From DATAUD01 sp036268455 (GTDB lineage: Bacteria; Verrucomicrobiota; Verrucomicrobiia; Limisphaerales; Palsa-1400): a stretch of DNA of 64,000 nucleotides. Positions 17,457 through 26,531 of the stretch are shown piece by piece. Position 1 is the stretch's first letter; every line of letters begins with the position of its first letter. The notes under the pieces were generated by a model. That model worked only from the letters and a program-made list of their open reading frames with translations, did not search any database and was not told the DNA's origin. The stretch spans positions 56,404 through 120,403 of the forward strand of contig DATAUD010000029.1 in the NCBI GenBank assembly GCA_036268455.1. Direction: 5' to 3'. The translations under genes and the position numbers were made by a program.

Positions 17457-17624
17457 ATGAAAAAAAGCATTCTGTTCCTTGTTTTGGTCGCTTTGGGATC
17501 TGGATCTCAGTCGTTATTTGCCAATGGTGGCGGTACCGGTGCTCCCGACGGCGGTAGCACCATGTTGATGCTCGGCGCTGGAGTTGCCGGGATGGGCTGG
17601 GTTTGCAGGCGTTTTCGACGCTAA
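17457..17624 (+). CDS. Minimal exosortase substrate: signal peptide plus VPDGG-type CTERM
   Basis: 55 residues. The N-terminus is a signal peptide (KKSILFLVLVALGSGSQSLFA). After a mature spacer of a few residues (NGGGTG) comes a complete tripartite C-terminal sorting signal: APDGGST, a hydrophobic helix (MLMLGAGVAGMGWV) and the basic end CRRFRR. This matches the VPDxG-CTERM class of exosortase signals. After sorting almost no mature protein would remain. It lies in the PrsK/PrsR-linked unit and is too short to be called by many gene finders. No exosortase gene is in this window. Confidence 0.8.
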   Translation: MKKSILFLVLVALGSGSQSLFANGGGTGAPDGGSTMLMLGAGVAGMGWVCRRFRR

Positions 17625-17706
17625 TCTCCATTCAGAAGGCGGCTCATCCTCCTTTCTTGAGGGAGGCTTGCCGAAGAATGATTCACGCACAGGTCGGTTA
17701 TTTGAG

Positions 17707-17734
17707 TCCGGTGGAGTTTTAACCTCCTGCCGGA
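17707..17734 (+). repeat. Hairpin in the leader of the large Cys-rich gene
   Basis: TCCGG-T-GGAG pairs with CTCC-TG-CCGGA around a 7-base loop. A weaker stem, CCTCC...GGAGG, lies at 17648-17666. Both sit between the minimal sorting-signal gene and the 1510-residue gene. Neither is followed by a T-run, so attenuation or mRNA processing is as likely as termination. Confidence 0.35.
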
Positions 17735-17846
17735 TGTTTGTTCCGGTTTCTTTTGGTTGAGCGATCGTCAGATTGATTTGAGTTCCGCAATTTAACACGA
17801 AAAGTCCCGCGCCTGTATTACCAACGGGCGTCACAAGTTTATAAAT

Positions 17847-20800
17847 ATGAAATCCCCCATATCCAAGGTGCTCGCTGCGTTTGCAGTTGCTGCGCTATCG
17901 TGTCTGGCAGTTGAAAAATCCGCATTTGCCCAGGAAAACTGCCCGCTCACATTCCTCGCGTATCCAAGCAACGAATTGACCTCGTATATTACGGTCTACC
18001 CTGGTTACAATCGATCGAACCCTCTAGGGCCTCAGCAACCGCTTTCGAGTTGGTTTATTGTGGATGTGACCAGCAGTGTATCAGGTTCGACGCCTCCAAT
18101 TCCCTACGGTCTCTATCCTGCGTGGTGTGTGGACGAATGGGACTACATCGGTACAGCCTTTAGTGTTGTTCCTGGTGACCTGTTCATCGGCGTATTATAC
18201 TCTACATGCGACCCCAATTTGAACAACGAATTGCCACCTGGCCATCCAAACACCTTGGTCTCTTCGACGAATTGGCAAATGGTTAATTACATTCTGAATC
18301 ATCAGAATGGCGATTTCTATTGGGACGTGCAGGCTGCCATTAATACGTTAGTTGGCAGTGGCGTTGGCGGCCCTGATGACTGCGGCGGTTTATATACAAC
18401 TCCCACCCCGTCCGGTGGCTGTGATGCTTATCCGGTTTACGATCCCAATGTGGTGCTGGCTCTCCTTACGGCCGCCACCAATAATTACGCCACTTGGGAC
18501 CCTCAGTGCGGCGACTTTGTTGGAGCGATTTACGTAACGGACCCGAATACGGACCAGTTTCTTCTTGTGGAGGTTCCTTACCTAGTTCCTTTAACCATTA
18601 CCAATTTGCCTCCCGGGGGCAATTTGGGTTGCAACGCCTCAAATTCAGTCCCCACTGATCTTACGGTAACTAACGGTCTTGGTGTCCAAACTTGCTGCAG
18701 TCTTATTTCGCTGACCGCGACCCACGTTGATACCAGTGCCGGTTGTGTATGGACGAGGACCTTTACCATCACAGCCACAGATTCATGTACTAACTCAACC
18801 ACTACCAACGTAATTTACAGTTGGACCACAAATACAACCCCGCCAATATTCACCGTAGTGCCGGCTGGCGGGGCTTTGGGCTGCAATCCTACCACTATAC
18901 CAACCGTAACTCAGGCGAATGTGCAAGCGACCGCGAATTGCGGCGAAACCCCGACTATCACCATTAATAACCAGCAAAGTACCACCGGTTGCCTGGTCAC
19001 CAGCACCTACACGATCACGGCGACTGACGCTTGTAACAACAGCGCCACTACCAACGTAACCTACACTTGGACGGCTGACACAAGCACCCCATTGCTCTCA
19101 GTCACTCCAGGCACCAGTTTGGGGTGCAATCCAACCAGTTTGCCGACGGCTCCCCAATTTACGGCGTCTGATACTTGCGGCAATGTCACGACTACGGTGA
19201 CCCCTTCGGACTCGGTTTCCGGATGCATCCATACGAGAGTTTTCACAGTAGTTGCCACGGACTCGTGCAGCGGCAATAGCGCCACCGGATCCGCAACATA
19301 CACCTGGACGATTGATGCTACCACGCCTTCGCTTACGGTAACTCCGGGCAACAATTTGGGCTGCAACCCGACTGTCATCCCCTCGGCTCCCGTTTACACT
19401 GCCTCGGACACCTGCGGCAATGTCACGCCTACTGTTAGCTCTTCGGATTCCGTTTTAGGCTGCGTCCATACAAGGGTGTTCACGGTAGTTGCAACGGATA
19501 GTTGCAGCGGCAACAGCGCCACCGGACACGCAACTTACACCTGGACCGTTGACATCAGCGCCCCATCCCTCAACGTCACTCCCGGCACTAATTTGGGTTG
19601 CAATCCAACTGTCTTGCCGACAGTGCCCCAATACACAGCGTCGGATGTATGCGGCAATGTTACAACTACGGTGACTCCTTCGGACTCAATTTCCGGCTGC
19701 GTCCACACGAGAGTTTTCAACATAGTTTCCACGGATAGTTGCAGTGGCAATAGCACCACCGGCTCCGCGACTTACACATGGACGGTCAATACCACTCCTC
19801 CATCCATTAACAACTTGCCCACCGGCGGTTACGTCGGTTGCGGTTCCGGCTCCGCGCCGACCGACAGCACCGTCACCAACGGCGTGACCGCAACAGGACA
19901 ATGCGGCAGCGCGACTCTCTCGGTCTCCAGCAAGGATACCACCAATGGCTGTGTGGGAACCCGCACCTTCACCTTTACGGCTGTCGATGGCTGCAACAAT
20001 ACCACAACCAAAACGGTTGAATTTACCTGGACAGCGGGCGGAGGAATAACGGTGATCTGCCCCAGCAACGTCGTCATCATAACCAACATGTGCCAGATGT
20101 ATTGCACCTTCGCCCCGTGCGACTGGGGCTGCGCCACTGTTGGATGCAACAACAACAATAACAATTGGTGGGGCAACAACTGGGGCAACAACAATTGGGG
20201 TTGGGGCAATAACGGGGGCTGGGGAAACAATAACAACAATAACAATTGGTGGCAGAATTACAACAATTGTTGGTGGCAGAATTGGTGTGCGACAAATTCC
20301 TCCACACAATGCTGGCCGACTTGGACCAATTGGTGGAGTTCATGCGGCAACGCTTCCCAATGCAGCAGTATTTGGAGTCACTTGGGCTCGAACCAAACCA
20401 ATTGCTGGTCCGGTACTTGGTGCAATAACTCATCGGGTAATTGGTGGTCTGCTTGGAATTGTGGCAACCAGGGCAACCAATGGGTGCCTTGCAACGGCAA
20501 CAATCCGAGCGACACTCTGACCAATTGCTTCCGCTCGGTCTATACAAATGGTTACGTCTGTGTGGGACTGCCCAATTCCGGCAATTGTTACACCTTCACC
20601 TCGCCTTCGTGCGTTCAAACCTGCTTTAAGTGGGGTGGCAACTGCGCTCCTCTGACCGGGAGCGCAACCAATCCCGCAAGTTGCAGTTCCGGCTCCTTCT
20701 GCTCCCAAGTCCTTGCGTTGCGTTTGAATTGCGACTTTGGCGACAGCGGATGCGAAGGTGTTGTGGGCCGTTGTGGCGATTTGGTGCTGAACTGCCCGTC

Positions 20801-22379
20801 CTCTCCCTGCAATGGCAAGAAGGTCCGCGATATTCTTGGCATCTGCAACACGGCGCTCGGATGCGGTTCCTGCCCGTCTGGCTGCTCGATCCAATATCTC
20901 TGCGGCCTTTGCTCCAACATCAACAATTGCTTCCGCGGCTGCCAGCCGAGCGGCTGGTGCACAAACCTAGCGTCCGTCTATATTCCGCCTGTTTCCCAGA
21001 CCGGCACGGCAACAGTGGCCGACGCCTGCACTCCTAACCCGAGCTTGACGAATTATGACACGGTCGTCAGCGCTGGTTGCCCAGGAAACTATGTCATCGA
21101 GCGGGAATGGGTGGCCGTTGACGCCTGCGGAAACAGCAATTACTGCACGCAGTTGATCACCGTTGGCCAGACCAATTCCTCGAGCATCTCAGGCGTGGTC
21201 GCGCTGGCCTGCACCGGCGATACCAACCTGAGCAATAACGAACCCTTGAACGGCGTAACCGTCACCCTCAAGAATTCCAGTGGCGTGGTTGTTGGCACCG
21301 ACATCACCACCAATGGCAATTATGGTTTCCCCAGCGTCGCCCTTGGTGCCTACACGGTGGTTGTAACCCCGCCGAGCGGTTTGACCGAAACCTACCCGTC
21401 CACCAGCGGCAACAGCGCCACGGTGACTTTGACGGCCTGCCAGAACGCGACCGCAAACTTCGCCTACATCGGCACCACCCCCGGCGTCCAGTTTGTCAAG
21501 ACTGGCCCGAGCGCCATGCCATGCAATGGTGTGATCACTTACACATTCGCCGTGACCAACACGGGCAATACCTGTGAGACGTTGACAGTTGTCGATCCGC
21601 TCCTCGGCGGGACGATCTTCTCTCAAACCGGCGTGTCGCCAGGCGCAGGCTATCAGTTTACTAAGAACTACACCGCCAAATCCACCACCTGCATGTTGAC
21701 CAACACTGCCTCGGGCATCGGCACCGCGCCTAATGGTAAGTCGGTAACCAATACCTCATCAGTCGTTACATGCGTGACGACCAAGTGCGTCACCAACTCC
21801 ATCTGCTCCAGCTTCAACTCGCAGAATCCCAGCGGCGGCTGGCTCTGGTGCAACGCCCATCTGAATTGCACCCCCGGCAAGGCATGCACGGTTTATTGCC
21901 AGAACGCCTCCGTTACATTGACCTGCAATGATGGAAACACCTACAACTTCCCGATTCCCGATTGCAAGGTGAACTTCGCCAATTGCTCTTCCGGCAGTTG
22001 TTCATTCAACGGATCGAGCTGGCAGACGACTCTTCCCACAAAGGGTGATAGCCAGGCATTTCTTACTGGCTGCGGAATTCCGTGGCAGTCTGATTTCGCG
22101 AACTGCCGTTCCGCCTGCTTTAAGGGAACGTTCTCCTGCTCCACGCCCGGCGTGAGTTGCGGCTGGCAGTGGAGTTGCGCCAACTATAACTGCAACTTGA
22201 GCAACTGCGGTTCGGTCAACGTGAAGCCCTGCTATCAGAACTCGTGCGGTTACAACAACAGTGACTGCGCTGGCACGCCGGAGAATTGCAAGAACTCCTG
22301 CCAGGGAGGCGGGTGCGGTTACGGTGGTAACAACTACTGCGGTTCCTGGTCCGGCAACGGCTCATTTAGTTGTAACTAA
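17847..22379 (+). CDS. Giant secreted Cys-rich repeat protein with an Asn/Trp/Gly tract
   Basis: 1510 residues from ATG 17847, signal peptide ending AFAQ at about 29. Residues 30-245 form an N-terminal domain containing PAWCVDEWDYIG, MVNYILNHQ and DVQAAINTLVG. Residues about 250-730 are six tandem Ig-like repeats of roughly 75-85 residues, each with four conserved cysteines (LGC, a C or CG pair, GC, and SC near ATDSC) and ending in a YTW-type strand. Residues about 765-890 are dominated by Asn, Trp, Gly and Cys (for example NNWWGNNWGNNNWGWG). Residues about 1113-1210 match an SdrD B-like (CNA-B) domain (ISGVVALACTGDTNLSNNEP), and 1211-1315 a DUF11-like domain (YTFAVTNTGNTCETLTVVDP). The last 190 residues are again very Cys-rich. 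No CTERM signal. Probably an extracellular structural protein stabilised by disulfides. Exact role unknown. Confidence 0.8.
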   Translation: MKSPISKVLAAFAVAALSCLAVEKSAFAQENCPLTFLAYPSNELTSYITVYPGYNRSNPLGPQQPLSSWFIVDVTSSVSGSTPPIPYGLYPAWCVDEWDYIGTAFSVVPGDLFIGVLYSTCDPNLNNELPPGHPNTLVSSTNWQMVNYILNHQNGDFYWDVQAAINTLVGSGVGGPDDCGGLYTTPTPSGGCDAYPVYDPNVVLALLTAATNNYATWDPQCGDFVGAIYVTDPNTDQFLLVEVPYLVPLTITNLPPGGNLGCNASNSVPTDLTVTNGLGVQTCCSLISLTATHVDTSAGCVWTRTFTITATDSCTNSTTTNVIYSWTTNTTPPIFTVVPAGGALGCNPTTIPTVTQANVQATANCGETPTITINNQQSTTGCLVTSTYTITATDACNNSATTNVTYTWTADTSTPLLSVTPGTSLGCNPTSLPTAPQFTASDTCGNVTTTVTPSDSVSGCIHTRVFTVVATDSCSGNSATGSATYTWTIDATTPSLTVTPGNNLGCNPTVIPSAPVYTASDTCGNVTPTVSSSDSVLGCVHTRVFTVVATDSCSGNSATGHATYTWTVDISAPSLNVTPGTNLGCNPTVLPTVPQYTASDVCGNVTTTVTPSDSISGCVHTRVFNIVSTDSCSGNSTTGSATYTWTVNTTPPSINNLPTGGYVGCGSGSAPTDSTVTNGVTATGQCGSATLSVSSKDTTNGCVGTRTFTFTAVDGCNNTTTKTVEFTWTAGGGITVICPSNVVIITNMCQMYCTFAPCDWGCATVGCNNNNNNWWGNNWGNNNWGWGNNGGWGNNNNNNNWWQNYNNCWWQNWCATNSSTQCWPTWTNWWSSCGNASQCSSIWSHLGSNQTNCWSGTWCNNSSGNWWSAWNCGNQGNQWVPCNGNNPSDTLTNCFRSVYTNGYVCVGLPNSGNCYTFTSPSCVQTCFKWGGNCAPLTGSATNPASCSSGSFCSQVLALRLNCDFGDSGCEGVVGRCGDLVLNCPSSPCNGKKVRDILGICNTALGCGSCPSGCSIQYLCGLCSNINNCFRGCQPSGWCTNLASVYIPPVSQTGTATVADACTPNPSLTNYDTVVSAGCPGNYVIEREWVAVDACGNSNYCTQLITVGQTNSSSISGVVALACTGDTNLSNNEPLNGVTVTLKNSSGVVVGTDITTNGNYGFPSVALGAYTVVVTPPSGLTETYPSTSGNSATVTLTACQNATANFAYIGTTPGVQFVKTGPSAMPCNGVITYTFAVTNTGNTCETLTVVDPLLGGTIFSQTGVSPGAGYQFTKNYTAKSTTCMLTNTASGIGTAPNGKSVTNTSSVVTCVTTKCVTNSICSSFNSQNPSGGWLWCNAHLNCTPGKACTVYCQNASVTLTCNDGNTYNFPIPDCKVNFANCSSGSCSFNGSSWQTTLPTKGDSQAFLTGCGIPWQSDFANCRSACFKGTFSCSTPGVSCGWQWSCANYNCNLSNCGSVNVKPCYQNSCGYNNSDCAGTPENCKNSCQGGGCGYGGNNYCGSWSGNGSFSCN

Positions 22380-22401
22380 GCTATAGCCAGTCCAAATTCC
22401 C

Positions 22402-22433
22402 AAATGGCGAATGGAGAAATCCATTCGCCATTT
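22402..22433. terminator. Strong bidirectional terminator hairpin
   Basis: AAATGGCGAATGGA (22402-22415) and TCCATTCGCCATTT (22420-22433) form a perfect 14-bp stem closed by a GAAA tetraloop. It lies between the convergent ends of the giant Cys-rich gene and the TolC-like gene. The A/T-rich base of the stem gives a T-rich 3' side in both directions. Confidence 0.8.
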
Positions 22434-22464
22434 GTGTTTGCCGAACTTCGTCTTTAGTTTCAGC

Positions 22465-24024
22465 TCAGTGGAATCGAAGCTCAATATGATTGCGCTCCAA
22501 AGTCGCCCCCTCGTCCAACGCCAACTGTTCCAGCGCAATATTGTAGCTCACAAGAGAGGTGATTTCGGAGGAACGCGCCATGGTGAGATTGTCCTGGTAT
22601 TGCAAAACCTGAAATTGGGTCGTTTTGCCTAGCTTCAATTCAGTCTGGCCGGCCTCAAGCGCCTGCTCGGCATAAACCCGCGCCTCCCGCGTAAGATCCA
22701 CATTTTGCAGATACGCCTCGACGTTTTCGACGTCGTTGTCGATCTCCGTCACGATCGTCCATTCCTCCTGCTTTGCCGTGAGCACCAGCGCCTGCAACCC
22801 CGCCCGGTCCGCCCGGTATGTGTACCGCGCCGTCCGGTTGCCCAGAGGGACCGTCAACGTGACGCCGTAGGAATAATAGGGATGATTTCCCGAAGCGATG
22901 TCCCCGAGAGTGGCATCGAGTGTGTTCTCGTTGGCGTTATGCCCGTAGGTTCCCACCACGTCGAGTTGCGGGAACAATTGGTTGAAATCGTATTTGATGG
23001 TGAGGTGTCTCTTTTCAATCGCCAGTTTCGCCTGGATCATTTCCGGCCTTTTCTCCAATCCTGTCCGCCAGCATTCCTGATGCTGTGGATGTTCCGGCAC
23101 GGCCACCAGCGCTTCCGAGGGGATTAAAGTGAACCCGTCCAAGTCGCTCAAACCCCGGGCGAGCAAGGTTTTGAGGGCGTTCTGTTGCACCCTTAGCGTG
23201 CCGAGCGCCGTTTGAAGCGTTGCCTTCGCTGTGGCGGCTTCCGACTCCGCCTGCTTTTCATCCAGCCCGCGCATATTGCCAAATTGCACCTGCTGCTTGT
23301 CATCGCTGACGGTTTGTTCCTTTAACGCGACCGCTTCCTCGTCCACCTTCACATTCTCCCGCGCGGAAATGAGTTGATAGTAAGCGTTCTTGACGTTGAA
23401 AACCACGGTCATGACTTTAAGGCGATAACCTTCTTCATCGGTCTTGAGCGTGTTTTTCGCCACAGAAATCGTGTAGCGCGTGTTATCGATCCAAAAATTC
23501 TTTAGCAACGGCTGGTCCAATGAAATTCCCGGCCCCGGCTGATCAGCTTGGTACTCTCTCGGCGCGCCCAAGGCGTTCTCGTTGTCAAGGCTTCCGCTCA
23601 GATTATAGGTCAGCCCCCACGGCATCACGCCGGCAACCCCCGCGCTGTAGTTATCGTCGCGCGTAATTGTGGACGGAATCGGAAATACCTCGCCATCAAA
23701 CGACTCTATGCCGCCAGGTTGCGAAAAATAGCTGTGCGACGCCCGCGTTGAAAGTGCCGGGTCATAAGCTCCATAAAGCGCGCCGAGCGAGAGTTGGTCC
23801 ACCTGTGGCTGGATGCGGCTGATTTGAATATCCAGGTTATTCGTCAGCGCGACGTTCACTGCGTCTTGGGCGGTGAGCACTACCTCCTGGACATGCGGTG
23901 TTTGGGCGGTCGCCCAGGGCGCTATTGCGCAAAGCACGGCTGAAGTGGCGCAAATCGCGTGAATGGTCTTTGGGTTTGCGCGACGCCTGGGACGCTTCAT
24001 TTGTTGGGGGGAGGGGTTATTCAT
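22465..24024 (-). CDS. TolC-family outer-membrane efflux protein
   Basis: 519 residues from ATG 24024; Met9 (KRPRRRANPKTIHAI) may be the real start of the signal peptide, which ends near WATA-QTP. Two long helical stretches rich in Ala, Gln and Glu (about 190-275 and 395-500) and the internal duplication typical of the OEP family are present: DAVNVALTNNLDIQISRIQP near the N-terminus and LELGKTTQFQVLQYQDNL-like sequence near the C-terminus. It forms the outer-membrane duct of a tripartite exporter. It is the last gene of a five-gene minus-strand operon with the MacA-like adaptor, ATPase and two permeases, and its start overlaps the preceding permease gene by 8 bp. Confidence 0.88.
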   Translation of the reverse strand: MNNPSPQQMKRPRRRANPKTIHAICATSAVLCAIAPWATAQTPHVQEVVLTAQDAVNVALTNNLDIQISRIQPQVDQLSLGALYGAYDPALSTRASHSYFSQPGGIESFDGEVFPIPSTITRDDNYSAGVAGVMPWGLTYNLSGSLDNENALGAPREYQADQPGPGISLDQPLLKNFWIDNTRYTISVAKNTLKTDEEGYRLKVMTVVFNVKNAYYQLISARENVKVDEEAVALKEQTVSDDKQQVQFGNMRGLDEKQAESEAATAKATLQTALGTLRVQQNALKTLLARGLSDLDGFTLIPSEALVAVPEHPQHQECWRTGLEKRPEMIQAKLAIEKRHLTIKYDFNQLFPQLDVVGTYGHNANENTLDATLGDIASGNHPYYSYGVTLTVPLGNRTARYTYRADRAGLQALVLTAKQEEWTIVTEIDNDVENVEAYLQNVDLTREARVYAEQALEAGQTELKLGKTTQFQVLQYQDNLTMARSSEITSLVSYNIALEQLALDEGATLERNHIELRFH

Positions 24025-25279
24025 ATCGCAATGATTCTATCGGGTCCAGATTGGCTGCTTTGTAGGCCGGGTAGGTGCCGAAAACGATCCCCACCAGCGA
24101 ACAAATTCCCAGCCCTATGAAAATCCAATCCACCGGCAGCACTTTCGGCAGATGCAAGAAATACGCGATGACATCGCCGCCGATGACTCCGAGCGCGACT
24201 CCCACGATCCCCCCAAGCTCGCACAGGACCACGGCTTCCATGATGAATTGCGCCATGATGCTTCGTTTCTTTGCGCCAATAGCCCGACGGATGCCAATCT
24301 CCCGCGTCCGTTCCGTGACCGAAACGAGCATGATATTCATGATCCCGATTCCCGCCGCCACCAGCGCAATGCAACTCACCAGCGTAATGGCAAATCGTAT
24401 CTTCGAGGTGAACGACTTCATCTGGTCGATCAGCGAATCGTTCGAGATGATTTCAAAATCGTCCGGCGCCCCCGGCGGCACCTTGCGCAATTGCCGCATG
24501 ATGCCGCGCACTTGATCCACCGTCTCGTCGTACTGCGCCGGCCCGCGCGCCTGCACGAGCACGCTCAAGTCCAGCCACCGCGGATTCTCATAACGGTTGA
24601 TCGCCGTCGTGATCGGGATAAGCGCGAAGTTGTCCTGATGGCTCCCTTCCATTTGCCCTTTCGCTTCAAGCACGCCGACAACGGTATAATTGACGCCGTT
24701 GAAGCTGACCTTTTCGTTCAGCGGCGAACCGAATGGAAACAAATCATTTGCCAGGCTGTTGCCCAGCACGCACACATCGCGAACTCCATCTATGTCCGAG
24801 TCCAGCAAGGCGCGCCCTTGATCGATGGTCCAATTCTGCGCGGAGAAGCTTCCCGGCGTTTCCCCGGTAAGCCAGACCGTCGGCGGCCCTTTGGCGTAAT
24901 GCGAATCCATCTCGCCCGCCGTGACGCCGTTGTCCTCCAGCCCGACACTCAGCGGCAGAGTCGCGCGCCTGGCGACTTCCACGCCCATTTGATAATTGAT
25001 TTTTTTACGCCGCCAATATTTTTGCATCCCTTCCGGGCCTTCCACATAAATCGCCGGCCACGTTTGCACCGTGAATGTCTGCCCGCCGAGCTGGCTCAGG
25101 TCCGCCTCGATTTTTTGCTGGGACGCCCGCATCGAAGTCATCACAACGATGATCGAAAAAACGCCGACAAGCACACCGAGCAACGTCAGCGCCGAGCGCA
25201 GTTTGTGCGCCACGACCGCGTTGATCGCCATGAAGAGGCTCTCTTTCAGCTCCGCTTGCAGGATGCTCAGTTTTCGCAT
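24017..25279 (-). CDS. MacB-type ABC permease (second copy)
   Basis: 420 residues from ATG 25279. The frame is open to 25312, but an AAGGAGGAC Shine-Dalgarno (about 25290-25282) sits just before this ATG and decides the start. One N-terminal helix (VAHKLRSALTLLGVLVGVFSIIVV), a large periplasmic MacB-PCD domain (about 45-280) and a C-terminal FtsX domain with three helices are visible, including GIGIMNIMLVSVTERTREIGIRRAIGAK, the conserved coupling motif of the family. These permeases move substrates by mechanotransmission rather than by a transmembrane channel. It is similar to the preceding gene but clearly diverged, so the pair probably forms a heterodimer. Confidence 0.9.
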   Translation of the reverse strand: MRKLSILQAELKESLFMAINAVVAHKLRSALTLLGVLVGVFSIIVVMTSMRASQQKIEADLSQLGGQTFTVQTWPAIYVEGPEGMQKYWRRKKINYQMGVEVARRATLPLSVGLEDNGVTAGEMDSHYAKGPPTVWLTGETPGSFSAQNWTIDQGRALLDSDIDGVRDVCVLGNSLANDLFPFGSPLNEKVSFNGVNYTVVGVLEAKGQMEGSHQDNFALIPITTAINRYENPRWLDLSVLVQARGPAQYDETVDQVRGIMRQLRKVPPGAPDDFEIISNDSLIDQMKSFTSKIRFAITLVSCIALVAAGIGIMNIMLVSVTERTREIGIRRAIGAKKRSIMAQFIMEAVVLCELGGIVGVALGVIGGDVIAYFLHLPKVLPVDWIFIGLGICSLVGIVFGTYPAYKAANLDPIESLRYE

Positions 25280-25292
25280 GGCGTCCTCCTTT

Positions 25293-26531
25293 TCATTCGC
25301 TGCGCAACGCATCCACCGGGTTCATCCGCGCCGCCCGCCACGCCGGCGCAAAACCGGAGAGCACCCCCGTCACAACCGACGTTAAAATCGCCAGGCCCAT
25401 CACCGGCATCGACATCGTGACCGGGAAATACGGAAACGCCCCTGCCACGGCCAGCGTCAATAAATAAGTTATGCACAATCCCGCCAATCCGCCCAGGAGG
25501 CAGATCGACGCCGCTTCGATCAAAAATTGCAGCAGAATCGTCCGCCGTTTCGCGCCGATGGCCTTTCTCACTCCAATTTCCCGCGTCCGTTCCGCCACCG
25601 AAACAAACATGATGTTCATGATTCCGATTCCGCCCACGAACAACGACATGCTCGTCACCAGAAGGCCCACCGTCGCAATCGTTCCCGTCACCTTGTCAAA
25701 CGTCTGGATGAATTGCTCCTGTTGATTGATCGAAAAATCATCGGGATCCCCTGGCGCAACGTGTCGGATTTTCCGCAACAATCCCCTCAATTCCTCCTTC
25801 GCGTCGTCCAGGCGCGCGATGTTCCGCACCTTCACCTGTATGTCGAAACTGGGACGCCTCATGTAACCGACCAAAAATTGCTGGATGGGAATAATCACCT
25901 CGTTGTCGAAGCTATCCATTCCAAGAAAACTCCCGCGCTTCTCCAGAACCCCGATCACCTCAAGCCGGCGCGCGCCCACCTTGATCCTTTTTCCAATCGG
26001 CGATTCCTGGTGGAAAAGATTGGTCGCCACGTCATTCCCAATCACGCAAATGGGACGCCCCCCTTCCGCCTCAGCGGACGTTAGAAATCTGCCTTGCGCA
26101 ATGTCAAATCCACTCGTGATGAGAAACTGGTCCGTCGCTCCAATGATCTGCACACGGCTCGCACGGCGGTCCTGGTACCAGACCGCTTGCTGGGTGGAGA
26201 CATTGGGCGCGACAGCTTGCGACTCCGTCATTTCGCGTTCCACCTGGCGGGCCTGCTCACGCGTAATCACCGGCCGCTTGTTGTCCCTGATCCACGCCTC
26301 GTACCCGCGGTCCGTCCAATTGTGCTGGCTCACAAAAAGCACGTCCGCCCCAAGAATGGAAATACTGTCGTGAAACGCCCGGTTCAACGCGTCAATCGCC
26401 GTCGCCATTGAAGTCACCGTGACAATCCCGATGATGATCCCAAGCGTCGTCAGGATCGACCGCATTTTGTTCGCGCGAATGGCGTCCCATGCGATCGCCA
26501 ATCCTTCCTTGATTTCAATCAGGTAATTCAC
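25293..26531 (-). CDS. MacB-type ABC permease (first copy)
   Basis: 412 residues. Same layout as the next gene in the operon: an N-terminal helix (IRANKMRSILTTLGIIIGIVTV), a periplasmic domain, and a C-terminal FtsX domain with GIGIMNIMFVSVAERTREIGVRKAIGAKRRTI and two final helices. It lacks its own nucleotide-binding domain, which is encoded by the gene before it and overlaps it by 4 bp, unlike fused MacB. Expected to form the inner-membrane core of a tripartite exporter for peptides, lipoproteins, antibiotics or siderophore-like compounds; the substrate cannot be read from the sequence. Confidence 0.9.
   Translation of the reverse strand: MNYLIEIKEGLAIAWDAIRANKMRSILTTLGIIIGIVTVTSMATAIDALNRAFHDSISILGADVLFVSQHNWTDRGYEAWIRDNKRPVITREQARQVEREMTESQAVAPNVSTQQAVWYQDRRASRVQIIGATDQFLITSGFDIAQGRFLTSAEAEGGRPICVIGNDVATNLFHQESPIGKRIKVGARRLEVIGVLEKRGSFLGMDSFDNEVIIPIQQFLVGYMRRPSFDIQVKVRNIARLDDAKEELRGLLRKIRHVAPGDPDDFSINQQEQFIQTFDKVTGTIATVGLLVTSMSLFVGGIGIMNIMFVSVAERTREIGVRKAIGAKRRTILLQFLIEAASICLLGGLAGLCITYLLTLAVAGAFPYFPVTMSMPVMGLAILTSVVTGVLSGFAPAWRAARMNPVDALRSE

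Noticed and set aside
17514..17834. 106-codon minus-strand frame over the mini-gene
   Set aside because: It is antisense to the sorting-signal gene and its leader and shows no domain; the plus-strand frame has two clear export signals.
18600..20035. Repeated units considered as a CRISPR array or DNA satellite
   Set aside because: The repeats are about 240 bp, diverged at synonymous positions and keep a protein pattern with conserved cysteines, so they are coding domain repeats. No CRISPR-like array was seen anywhere in the window.
20077..20547. Minus-strand Cys/Ser-rich frame opposite the Asn/Trp tract
   Set aside because: It is the complement of the low-complexity coding tract of the giant protein and has no start context or motif.
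24152..25420. A 422-codon open frame on the plus strand
   Set aside because: Antisense to the second ABC permease; composition dominated by His, Arg and Asp, as expected for a shadow.
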